This document shows positions 56,474 through 64,000 of a stretch of 64,000 nucleotides of DNA, in pieces; position 1 is the first letter of the stretch; every line of letters starts with the position of its first letter. Under the pieces are notes generated by a model. The model worked only from the letters and a program-made list of their open reading frames with translations. It was not told the DNA's origin and did no database searches. The stretch is from the NCBI RefSeq assembly GCF_027923705.1, contig NZ_AP026442.1, positions 2,728,001 through 2,792,000 of the forward strand, written 5' to 3'. The translations under genes were made by a program, and so were the position numbers. The stretch comes from Cellulomonas sp. NTE-D12. GTDB lineage: Bacteria > Actinomycetota > Actinomycetes > Actinomycetales > Cellulomonadaceae.

Positions 56474-56743
56474 ATGAGCGGCACCCGGACGTCCGAGATC
56501 CCGCAGCAGCCGCTGACCATGTACACCACCACGTGGTGCGGGTACTGCCGCCGGCTCAAGAGCCAGCTCGACGCCGCCGGGATCGACTACTCCGAGGTGG
56601 ACGTCGAGCAGGTGCCGGACGCCGCCGCCTTCGTCGAGTCCGTCAACGAGGGCAACCGCACGGTGCCGACCGTCGTCTTCCCCGACGGCTCCGCCGCCAC
56701 CAACCCGTCGCTGGCCCAGGTGCGGGAGCGGCTGGGCGTCTGA
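56474..56743 (+). CDS. mrx1: Mycoredoxin (glutaredoxin-like)
   Basis: This 89-residue glutaredoxin-fold protein with a CGYC active site (MYTTTWCGYCRRLKSQLDAA), cis-Pro in RTVPTVVFPDG and a C-terminal PSLAQVRERLG fits mycoredoxin-1, which uses mycothiol to reduce protein disulfides. AGAGGA precedes the ATG at 56474. It is divergent from uvrD2 and converges on nudC, as in M. tuberculosis (Rv3198A). Confidence 0.9.
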   Translation: MSGTRTSEIPQQPLTMYTTTWCGYCRRLKSQLDAAGIDYSEVDVEQVPDAAAFVESVNEGNRTVPTVVFPDGSAATNPSLAQVRERLGV

Positions 56744-56758
56744 CGACCGGGGCGGTCC

Positions 56759-58051
56759 TCAGTCCGAGGTCGGCACCGGGGCGCCGTACCAGTCCTCGAT
56801 CAGGGCGTGCGCGATGGACGCCGGGCTGGGCAGCACCAGGTCGCCGGTGGCGACGGCGGCCGCGAGCTCGTCCCGGCTGAACCAGCGGGCCTCCGTCAGC
56901 TCGACCCCGTCGACCACCACGTCGGTGCTCAGGGCGCGGGCGCGGAAGCCCAGCATCAGCGAAGCGGGGAACGGCCACGGCTGGCTGCCGGCGTACGCGA
57001 CGTCGCCCACCAGGACGGTCGTCTCCTCCGCCACCTCGCGACGGACCGCGTGCTCGATCGACTCGCCCGCCTCGACGAAGCCGGCGAGCGTGGAGAACCG
57101 GTGCGGTGCCCAGGCGGCGGCGTGGCCGAGGAGCAGCCGGTCCGAGTCGTCCACCACCGCCATGATCACGGCCGGATCCGTGCGCGGGTAGTGCTCCGAG
57201 CCGTCGACCGTGCACCGGCGGGTCCAGCCGGCTGCCGTGCTCGTCGTCGGCGCCCCGCAGCGCGGGCAGCGCGGGTGCCGGGCGTGCCACGCGTCGAGCG
57301 CGACGGCGGTGGTCGCCAGGCCGGCGTCGGCGTCGGACAGCTCGGCACCGATCGCGCGCAGGGCGACCCAGCGCAGGCCCGGGAGGGGCTCGGGCACGGG
57401 TTCGGCGTCGACGTCCGACGGGGAGGTGGGTGCCGTGTGGGCGGCGGACGACGAGACCGTCGACGACGTCGAACCCGAGGACGTCGACGGCGACGACGAG
57501 GTGCCGTTCGTCAGGCCGCTGCTCGCCGCGATCGCGGCGTCCGCGGCCGCACCGCTGTCCCGGCGGGGCCTGTGCACCAGCACGTCGGAGGGTGCTCCGG
57601 ACCGCGGGGCGCTGTGCTCCGGCCGGACGCGGCGGGCCAGGACGTCGCCGTCGTCGTCCCGGCCGAGGAACAGCCAGCCGCCGTCGCCGGGCTCGGCGTC
57701 CGCCTGTTCCGGGTCAGCCGGCGCCGCGTCAGCGGGTGCGGTGCCGCGCGGTGCCGCGTCAGCCGGCCCGGCGTCGCGCGGTGCGGCATCGGCCGCTCGG
57801 GCCACCGCCTCGGCCGTGCCCGGGTCCAGGAACGCCACCCGCACCGTGCCGCCTGCGCGACGGCCCCACCCCTCACCGACCAGGGGGTCGGCATCCCCGG
57901 CCGGCGTGCGCATCACCACCGAGCCGTCCCGGACCAGGAGCACCCGGGTGCGGGCGTCCGCCCGGGCTCGCCTGATCAGCTCGTCGTCGGCACGGGCGAC
58001 CGCGGTGCGGTCGACCGAGGCGCGCGAGAGGGGCAGGTCGTCGGAGATCAT
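56759..58051 (-). CDS. nudC: NAD+ diphosphatase / NADH pyrophosphatase NudC
   Basis: From ATG 58051 the protein has 430 residues, long for NudC (usually about 260-310). The core is intact: zinc ribbon (CPRCGAPT plus a later Cys), Nudix box GFVEAGESIEHAVRREVAEE and the NADH-specific SQPWPFP. The extra length comes from two low-complexity stretches (Ala/Pro/Asp near residues 85-130; Ser/Thr near 165-205) in the N-terminal domain. NudC hydrolyses NAD(H) and can remove NAD caps from RNA. Confidence 0.9.
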   Translation of the reverse strand: MISDDLPLSRASVDRTAVARADDELIRRARADARTRVLLVRDGSVVMRTPAGDADPLVGEGWGRRAGGTVRVAFLDPGTAEAVARAADAAPRDAGPADAAPRGTAPADAAPADPEQADAEPGDGGWLFLGRDDDGDVLARRVRPEHSAPRSGAPSDVLVHRPRRDSGAAADAAIAASSGLTNGTSSSPSTSSGSTSSTVSSSAAHTAPTSPSDVDAEPVPEPLPGLRWVALRAIGAELSDADAGLATTAVALDAWHARHPRCPRCGAPTTSTAAGWTRRCTVDGSEHYPRTDPAVIMAVVDDSDRLLLGHAAAWAPHRFSTLAGFVEAGESIEHAVRREVAEETTVLVGDVAYAGSQPWPFPASLMLGFRARALSTDVVVDGVELTEARWFSRDELAAAVATGDLVLPSPASIAHALIEDWYGAPVPTSD

Positions 58052-58203
58052 GCGCCGACCGTACGCGGCGATCGGTCCGCGCCCGGGCGGGCGGCTGCGG
58101 TCCCCCGGCCCACCGCCGGGTCGCGCGACCTCGCGTGCCGCCGACGCCGGACACGCCGCGTCAGGCACCCGGGACCACCACGAACCCGACCTACTCTGAC
58201 CAC

Positions 58204-59151
58204 GTGCCTCGCTCGCCCCTCGCCCTCGCAGCCCTCGCGACCGTCGCGGTCCCCGGCCTCGACGCGGTCGACGTGCGCCGACCGCTGAGCGGCGGCTCCG
58301 AGTTCGACGTGGCGATGGTGATCGACTCCGCCGCGCGCCGCTGGGTGGTGCGCTGCCCCGTCGGGGCAGCGTCCGGGGCGGCGCTCGAGGCCGAGGTCGC
58401 GCTGCTCGAGCGCCTCGGTGCGCAGGTCGACGCGGGTGCGCTGCCGTTCGACGTGCCCCGTCCGGAAGGCTTCGCGCACCTGCCCGAGGGCGGCCGCGCC
58501 TGCGTGCACCCACTGGTCAAGGGCCGTCCGCTCCGTCTGGAGTCGCTGCGGCCCGGTCCCGGCCTGGCCGCGTCGCTGGGCCGGGCGATCGGTGCCCTGC
58601 ACGAGCTGCCGACGTCGGTCGTCGAGGACGCCGGGATGCCCGTCTACGAGGCGGGGACGTACCGGGAGCGACGGCAGGCGGAGGTCGACGAGGCGGCACG
58701 CACGGGCAAGGTCCCGGCGAGCCTGCTGCGCCGGTGGGAGGCGAAGCTCGAGGACGTGTCGCTGTGGCGGTTCCGGCCGACCGTGGTGCACGGCGACCTG
58801 ACCAGCGAGCACGTCCTGGTCGCCGACGACGACGTCAGCGGGGTCCTCGACTGGGGCGAGGCGATGGTGGCCGACCCGGCGGACGACCTCGCGTGGCTGC
58901 TGGTCGCCGCACCGCAGGACGCGGTGGACTCGATCCTCGAGGCCTACCAGCTGCGGCGCACCGAGCTGATCGACCCGCACCTCGCCGAGCGCGCGCTGCT
59001 GGCCGGTGAGCTGGCGCTGGCGCGGTGGCTGCTGGTGGGCGTGCGCTCGCACGACGACGAGGTGGTGGCCGACGCGGTGGCGATGCTGCTGGACCTCGAG
59101 GAGCACCTCCGCATGCAGGAGGAGCAGGAGCAGGCGGCCGAGGCGGTCTAG
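58204..59151 (+). CDS. Aminoglycoside/macrolide phosphotransferase-family kinase
   Basis: From GTG 58204 (315 residues) this APH-fold protein shows the Brenner loop VVHGDLTSEHVLV (His-Gly-Asp catalytic, with His in place of the usual Asn five residues on) and the metal motif GVLDWGEAMVADPADDLAWL, close to macrolide 2'-phosphotransferases. TACTCT six bases before the GTG suggests a leaderless transcript. Being near whiB7 makes an intrinsic resistance role attractive, but many such genes phosphorylate ordinary metabolites. Confidence 0.78.
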   Translation: MPRSPLALAALATVAVPGLDAVDVRRPLSGGSEFDVAMVIDSAARRWVVRCPVGAASGAALEAEVALLERLGAQVDAGALPFDVPRPEGFAHLPEGGRACVHPLVKGRPLRLESLRPGPGLAASLGRAIGALHELPTSVVEDAGMPVYEAGTYRERRQAEVDEAARTGKVPASLLRRWEAKLEDVSLWRFRPTVVHGDLTSEHVLVADDDVSGVLDWGEAMVADPADDLAWLLVAAPQDAVDSILEAYQLRRTELIDPHLAERALLAGELALARWLLVGVRSHDDEVVADAVAMLLDLEEHLRMQEEQEQAAEAV

Positions 59152-59165
59152 GGCCGACCGGCTCG

Positions 59166-62100
59166 TCACACGGTGACACCACGGAGCATCGCGGCGATCT
59201 CCGCCTCGTCCATCAGGCGCTGCGGCCACACCGTCTGCTCCGCGCCGACGTAGCAGAACGCCGCACGCACCGACTCCAGCGGTGTTCCCGTCCACCGCGA
59301 CCACGCGAGCCGGTACACCGCCAGCTGCAGCTCGCGGTGCGCCCGCTCGGCCGGGTCGGTCGGTGGCGCTCCCGTCTTCCAGTCGACCACCACCACGGCG
59401 TGCGGGTCACCGGGTGCGTCCGGGTCCGGGAACACCGCGTCGATGCGGCTGCGCAGCACGTAGCCGTCCACGGACGTCTGCACGTCCACCTCGACGGCCA
59501 GCGGCGTCCGGTACGCCCACGGGGAGCGCAGGAACGCCGCACGCAGCGCCGAGAGGTCGGCATCGACCGCGACCGAGTCGTCGTCGGCACCGGGTAGCGC
59601 ATCGAGGTCCACCAGCGAGGCAGCCCCGAACCAGCCCTCGACCCAGGCGTGGAAGGCCGTGCCGCGGCGGGCCTGCGGGGCGGGGGCCGACGGGACCGGG
59701 CGGCGCAGCTCCGCGGCGAAGCCGGTCGCGTCGGCGTCGAGGCGCACCAGCGCCGACGCGGACAGGTGCGACGGCAGCTCCACGGGCCCGTCCGGCTCCC
59801 GAGCGGCGGACCGCTCGGCGAGCAGCCGGTCGGCGAGCACGTCCCACGCGGTTCCGGCACCGTCGGGCCCGCCGGCGCCCTGGGCGGCGGCGCGCACGGC
59901 GCCCGCCGCCTCCTCCAGTGCAGCGCGTCGCCGACCGTCGTCGCCGAACGGGTCGCCTGGCCACTGGGTGGTGGCCACCACGTCGTCACGCGGGTTGGCC
60001 GCGCCCACCTCGGGCGGCGCCTCCCAGCCGGCCTCCGAGACCGCCCCCGCCTCGAGCAGCTCGGCAAGGAACGGGGAGACGGCCCGTGGTCGGGTCGCGG
60101 TGCCCCACCAGGCACCCGTCAGCAGCAGGTCCGTCCGCGCACGGGTCAGTGCGACGTAGGCGAGCCGCCGCTCCTCCGCCAGCTCGTGCCGTCCGGCGTC
60201 CAGCCGGAACTCCAGCCGCCGTCGGTCCAGGTCTTGCGGGCTCGCGGCGCCGGCGTAGCGGAAGGCGGGGAGGTCGTCCCGGTCACCTCGCAGCGGGTAC
60301 GGCAGCGTGCCGAGCCCCGTCAGCCAGCCCGAGCTCGTCGGCCCGTCGGCCCCGCTCGCCAGCACGGGAAGCACGCCGTCCACCAGGCCGGGCACGGCGA
60401 CCACGTCCCACTCCAGCCCCTTGGCGGCGTGCACGGTGATCAGCTGGACGGCGTCCGGGTCGGGCTCGCTCACGGGCAGCTCGAGACCGTCCTCGCGCGC
60501 GTCGGCCGCCTCCAGCCAGGCGAGGAAGCCGCCGAGGGTGGGCAGCTCCGCAGAACGGGCGAACTCGCCGGCCACCTGGGCGAACGAGTCGAGGTGCAGG
60601 CGGGCACGGGCGGGGCCGACGCCCGGTCGGGACGCCACCTCGATGTCCAGGCCGAGCAGCCGTTCGGTCTCCGCCACCAGCTCCGGCAACGGCAGGTAGG
60701 TGTGCCGGCGGACGTCACGGAGCACGGTGGCGAGGCGCGCCAGCCGGGCCCGGCCGACGTCGGTCAGCACGCGCCCGTCATGGCTGCGCCAACCCGGTGC
60801 GGGCAGGTCGTCGAGCGCGTCGACGATGCTGCGCTCGTCCACCACGTCGTGCTCGCGAGAGCCGTCGTCGGTCGACCGCGACCTGCCCGGACCGCGGGCG
60901 GCGAGCTCGCGCGCCCAGGCCGCGAGCGCGTGCAGGTCCGCGGCACCGAGCCGGGTGCGCGCCCCGGTGAGCAGCCGCATCAGCGCGTCTCCGCGCGACG
61001 GGTCGTGGGCCGCCTGCAGCGCCGCGACCAGGTCGACCACCTCGGGTGTCGAGAGCAGCCCCCCGAGACCGACCACCTCGACCGGCAGCCCTGCCGCCCG
61101 CAGGGCAGGTGCCAGCGCCTCGAACTGCGACCGCTTGCGGCACAGGACGGCGGCGGTGACGCGGTGGCCGTCCTGGCTCGCCGGACGCCACCGCTCGGCG
61201 ACGAACCGCGCGACCGCCGACGCCTCCTCCTCCACCGTGGCGCACATCAGCGCCGCCACGTGACCGGGCCCGGCGCCGGGCCGGGCGCCGAGCACCGGGA
61301 CCTCCACGGGGTGCGCGCGAGCCGCGGCGGCAGCCCGCAGCGGACCCGCCACGAGGTTCGCCGCGTCGAGGATCGCCCGGTCGTTGCGCCACGAGGTGGA
61401 GAGCTGGTGCACGTCGGCCGGCCGCCGGCCGCCGTCGTCCACCACCGGGAACGAGGTCGGGAACCGTTCCAGACCGCCCGCACTGGCCCCGCGCCAGCCG
61501 TAGATGGACTGGTGCGGGTCCCCGACCGCCATCACGGGGTGGCCGTCGCCGAAGAGGGCTCGCAGCAGCTCCAGCTGGGCGTGGGACGTGTCCTGGTACT
61601 CGTCGAGCAGCACCACGCGGTACCGGTCCCGCTCGGCGCTCGCGACGGCGGGCACCTCGGCCGCCAGCCTGGCGGCCAGCGCGACCTGGTCGCCGAAGTC
61701 GATGACGTCTCCGGCGCGCTTGCGGTCCCGGTAGGCGGCCACCACGTCGAGCAGCCGCAGCCGCTCCTGCAACGAGCCGATCAGGGTGCGGAGCTCCTGC
61801 TTCAGCGGCCGCGGCGGATCCCCCGCGGGCGTCGACGTCAGGCTGTCGACGATCCGCTCGATCCCGCGCCGGGCGTCCGCCACCGTCACCAGGTGCTCGT
61901 CGAGCGCGCCGGACAGCTCGAGCACCGCGTCCACCACGGTGGACGTCGCCTTGTCCGTGTCGAGGTCGCCGGACCACGACTCCACGACGTCGGCCGCCAG
62001 CTGCCACTGCGCCGCCTCGCCCAGCAGCCGGGCGCCGGGCTCGAGGCCGAGGCGAAGGGCGTGCTCGCCGACCAGCCCCGCGGCGTAGGCGTGGTACGTC

Positions 62101-62471
62101 GAGACGGTCGGCCGGCTCAAGGCACCGAGGGGGTCGTCCGGGTCGTGCAGGCCGAGGAGCTCCGCACCGGGCAGCTCCAGCCGAGCCGACCGGGCGCTGC
62201 GCACCAGCGCCCGCAGCCGCCGACGGACGCGGTCCTCGAGCTCACCGGCCGCCTTCCGGGTGAAGGTGAGCCCGAGGACCTGCTCGGGCGCCGCCAGGCC
62301 GTTGGCCAGCAGCCAGACGACGCGCGCCGCCATCGTCTCCGTCTTGCCGGAGCCCGCCCCGGCCACGACCAGCGCCGGGCGCAACGGCGACTCGATCACC
62401 CGCTGCTGCTCCGGCGTCGGCGGTTCCTTGTTCAGCAGAGCGGCGATCTGCACCGCGGACAGCACGCTCAT
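59166..62471 (-). CDS. adnB: AdnB subunit of the AdnAB helicase-nuclease
   Basis: The ATG overlaps the adnA stop (ATGA), giving 1101 residues. An N-terminal UvrD-type motor has AGAGSGKTETMAARV, LTFTRKAAGEL, VVLLDEYQDTSHAQLELL, GDPHQSIYGWRGA and VQLITVHAAKGLEWDVVAV. The C-terminal RecB-type nuclease has a first Asp in SRIDAVFPD and VVVDWKTG. AdnAB resects double-strand breaks in actinobacteria in place of RecBCD. AdnB supplies the lead motor in mycobacteria. It corresponds to Rv3201c. Confidence 0.92.
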   Translation of the reverse strand: MSVLSAVQIAALLNKEPPTPEQQRVIESPLRPALVVAGAGSGKTETMAARVVWLLANGLAAPEQVLGLTFTRKAAGELEDRVRRRLRALVRSARSARLELPGAELLGLHDPDDPLGALSRPTVSTYHAYAAGLVGEHALRLGLEPGARLLGEAAQWQLAADVVESWSGDLDTDKATSTVVDAVLELSGALDEHLVTVADARRGIERIVDSLTSTPAGDPPRPLKQELRTLIGSLQERLRLLDVVAAYRDRKRAGDVIDFGDQVALAARLAAEVPAVASAERDRYRVVLLDEYQDTSHAQLELLRALFGDGHPVMAVGDPHQSIYGWRGASAGGLERFPTSFPVVDDGGRRPADVHQLSTSWRNDRAILDAANLVAGPLRAAAAARAHPVEVPVLGARPGAGPGHVAALMCATVEEEASAVARFVAERWRPASQDGHRVTAAVLCRKRSQFEALAPALRAAGLPVEVVGLGGLLSTPEVVDLVAALQAAHDPSRGDALMRLLTGARTRLGAADLHALAAWARELAARGPGRSRSTDDGSREHDVVDERSIVDALDDLPAPGWRSHDGRVLTDVGRARLARLATVLRDVRRHTYLPLPELVAETERLLGLDIEVASRPGVGPARARLHLDSFAQVAGEFARSAELPTLGGFLAWLEAADAREDGLELPVSEPDPDAVQLITVHAAKGLEWDVVAVPGLVDGVLPVLASGADGPTSSGWLTGLGTLPYPLRGDRDDLPAFRYAGAASPQDLDRRRLEFRLDAGRHELAEERRLAYVALTRARTDLLLTGAWWGTATRPRAVSPFLAELLEAGAVSEAGWEAPPEVGAANPRDDVVATTQWPGDPFGDDGRRRAALEEAAGAVRAAAQGAGGPDGAGTAWDVLADRLLAERSAAREPDGPVELPSHLSASALVRLDADATGFAAELRRPVPSAPAPQARRGTAFHAWVEGWFGAASLVDLDALPGADDDSVAVDADLSALRAAFLRSPWAYRTPLAVEVDVQTSVDGYVLRSRIDAVFPDPDAPGDPHAVVVVDWKTGAPPTDPAERAHRELQLAVYRLAWSRWTGTPLESVRAAFCYVGAEQTVWPQRLMDEAEIAAMLRGVTV

Positions 62472-64000
62472 CCGGCCACCACCTGCTGACCCTCGTCGCG
62501 CAGCGGGCACGAGCGGCGCACCGGGCACCGGTCGCACATCGCGTTGTGCGTCGCGGGGAACCGCGCGGCCGCCATCGCACCGGCCACCTCGTCGATCATC
62601 GTCCGGGCCCAGCTCGGGCCGTCCGCCTCCGGGCCGATCGGCGGCTGCACCCGCTGGGCTGCCTTCTTGCCGCTGCCCAGGTACACCAGCCGGGCGTCGG
62701 CGCTGGACGTGCCGGCAGCCAGCTGCTCGAACGCGCCGCTCTCCACCGCCAGCTGGTAGGCGGCCAGCTGGGGGTTCGCCTCCGCCTCGGACTGCGGCGG
62801 CGGCGTACGACCCGTCTTGAGGTCGATCACCCGCACCGCGCCGTCGGCCGCACGCTCCACCCGGTCGGCCGAGCCACGTACCAGGGCGCGTTCGGTGGTC
62901 AGCGTGAACTCCGCCTCGACCAGCAGCGGCTCCCCCGCCGTCTGCACGTAGTCGGCCAGCCGGTCCACCATCTGCTCGGCACGCCGTCGCGCCGCTCGTG
63001 CCGGCCAGCCGTCACCGAGCCCCAGCTCGGACCACCGGCGGTCGAGCGCCTCCCTCAGCTCGGTCCTGGTCCCGCGAGGCAGCTCCTGAGCGATGGCGTG
63101 CACCAGCGTGCCGAGCGTCTGCTGGCCCGAGTCGGCGGGTGTGCCGCCTGCCGACTCCAGCGCCCAACGCAGCGTGCAGCGTTGCGCCGCCTCGATGCGC
63201 GACGGCGACACGGGCACGCGGGTGTCCTCGTCCCACAGCGGGGCGTCGGACGACGGCCGCGCCAGCCCCGACCACTCCGCCGGGTCGGCGCCCTCGACAC
63301 CGGCGGCCGCCAGACGCGCGAGCGTACGTGCGGCGGCCCGGTCCGGGTGCCCGTCGGCGATCGAGGCGACCAGCGACGACCGGAGCGACGCCACCAGCCC
63401 GCGCAGGTCCAGCGGCGCCGGTGCGGTGGTCCGGCGCTCAGCCCCGTCCTCCGACTCGGGCGGCTGGACCAGGTCGAGGAAGGGCGACGGCTGCTGGTCC
63501 GTGTCCGCGACGGCCGTCACCAGCAGCCGTCGGCGCGCGCGCGAGCACGCGACCGTGAACGAGCGCAGCTCGTCCGCGAGCACCGCCGCCCGTGCCTGCA
63601 CCGGGTCGCCACGACCGTCCGACGCCCCGGCGCGCCCGTCGAGCAGGTCCACCAGCGCCGCGGCGCCGAGCATGCTGTCCCGCAGCCGCAGGTCGGGCCA
63701 CACGCCCTCCTGCACGCCCGTGACCGCCACCACGTCCCACTCGCGGCCGGCCGCGCCCGCGGGGGTCAGCACGCTGACCGCCTGGCGCCGGGCGCGCGCC
63801 GCCAGCGAGTCGACGGGCAGGTCCTGCCCCTCCAGCCACGTGACGAACGCCCCCGGCGGCGCCTGCGGGTTCCGGTCGACGAACGTCTCGGCCGCGCGGA
63901 ACAGGGCCAGCACGGCATCGAGATCCCGGTCCGCCCGCTGTCCCGAGGCGCCACCCGACAGGGCCGCGCGCCGCCACGCCTCGGCGACGTGCGCGGCGTC
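62468..64000 (-). CDS. adnA: AdnA subunit of the AdnAB helicase-nuclease, truncated by the window edge
   Basis: The frame is open to the last base, so the N-terminal motor (about 500 or more residues) lies outside. The 510 residues present hold the end of the helicase domain (LTPAGAAGREWDVVAVTGVQ, ACSRARRRLLVTAV), then the nuclease with VSPSRIEAAQRC, VIDLKTGR and the C-terminal CDRCPVRRSC. Together with the earlier Cys these form the AddB-like [4Fe-4S] cluster. It is coupled to adnB by ATGA overlap and corresponds to Rv3202c. Confidence 0.92.
   Translation of the reverse strand, partial: DAAHVAEAWRRAALSGGASGQRADRDLDAVLALFRAAETFVDRNPQAPPGAFVTWLEGQDLPVDSLAARARRQAVSVLTPAGAAGREWDVVAVTGVQEGVWPDLRLRDSMLGAAALVDLLDGRAGASDGRGDPVQARAAVLADELRSFTVACSRARRRLLVTAVADTDQQPSPFLDLVQPPESEDGAERRTTAPAPLDLRGLVASLRSSLVASIADGHPDRAAARTLARLAAAGVEGADPAEWSGLARPSSDAPLWDEDTRVPVSPSRIEAAQRCTLRWALESAGGTPADSGQQTLGTLVHAIAQELPRGTRTELREALDRRWSELGLGDGWPARAARRRAEQMVDRLADYVQTAGEPLLVEAEFTLTTERALVRGSADRVERAADGAVRVIDLKTGRTPPPQSEAEANPQLAAYQLAVESGAFEQLAAGTSSADARLVYLGSGKKAAQRVQPPIGPEADGPSWARTMIDEVAGAMAAARFPATHNAMCDRCPVRRSCPLRDEGQQVVAG

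Noticed and set aside
59649..62489. 946-codon open frame opposite adnB
   Set aside because: Same artefact: no domain, odd composition, and the opposite strand carries complete helicase and nuclease motifs.

Overview
The window is high-GC actinobacterial DNA (about 73% by eye, with GTG starts and four-base ATGA or GTGA gene overlaps). A CelR/CebR-type glucan operator, an [FeFe]-hydrogenase, a DUF222/HNH protein, whiB7 and adnAB together fit a cellulolytic actinomycete of the Cellulomonas type. The genus is an inference. Both window ends cut through genes (moeZ on the left, adnA on the right). I saw no rRNA, tRNA, CRISPR array, insertion sequence or prophage.

Region 1 (1-8.9 kb) is molybdenum-cofactor synthesis. 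moeZ-moeA-moaC-mobA(DUF6457)-moaD run rightwards, and mogA-moaE-moaA run leftwards as a coupled set. An AT-rich divergent promoter separates mogA from a cysteine-containing HTH regulator whose end overlaps a cytochrome P450 gene. Region 2 (8.9-20.9 kb) holds DUF2249, DUF488, DUF1003, aldo/keto reductase, pirin, Gfo/Idh/MocA, a luciferase-like oxidoreductase, a DUF222/HNH protein, a GerMN lipoprotein, a CoA-binding protein behind two DosR-like boxes, and an ECF sigma/anti-sigma pair divergent from a lipoprotein and a four-helix membrane protein.

Region 3 (20.9-28.3 kb) is redox and sulfur metabolism. Its centre is a four-gene leftward operon: a 1064-residue fusion of a [2Fe-2S] domain, a GltD-like FAD/NADPH module, two [4Fe-4S] clusters and an [FeFe]-hydrogenase H-cluster domain, followed by a complete ABC importer of unknown substrate. 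It is flanked by DsrE, thioredoxin, DUF2892 and rhodanese genes. The DsrE and rhodanese genes each have a CsoR/CstR-like operator upstream.

Region 4 (28.3-34.9 kb) holds UDP-glucose pyrophosphorylase, methylglyoxal synthase, an SDR, a UDP-sugar epimerase/decarboxylase and a secreted beta-helix protein under a strong promoter with a CelR-like operator. Region 5 (34.9-37.4 kb) is a lower-GC insertion with a HEPN-type protein and a frameshifted gene. Region 6 (37.4-44.3 kb) holds a family 9 glycosyltransferase, an SDR gene remnant, a TetR regulator, and a tightly coupled leftward operon (Atg22-type transporter, alpha/beta hydrolase, two glycerophosphodiester phosphodiesterases, quinone-oxidoreductase-like protein).

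Region 7 (44.4-64 kb) matches the order I know from Mycobacterium tuberculosis Rv3193c-Rv3202c in most genes: UPF0182, PDZ-Lon protease, DUF2342 zincin, whiB7, uvrD2, mycoredoxin, nudC, adnB, adnA. The whiB7 leader carries an upstream ORF and an attenuator, and its promoter has an A-tract next to the -35. A 16-bp tandem repeat and an orphan ThiF/cyclodehydratase-like gene ending in a perfect hairpin lie in this region.
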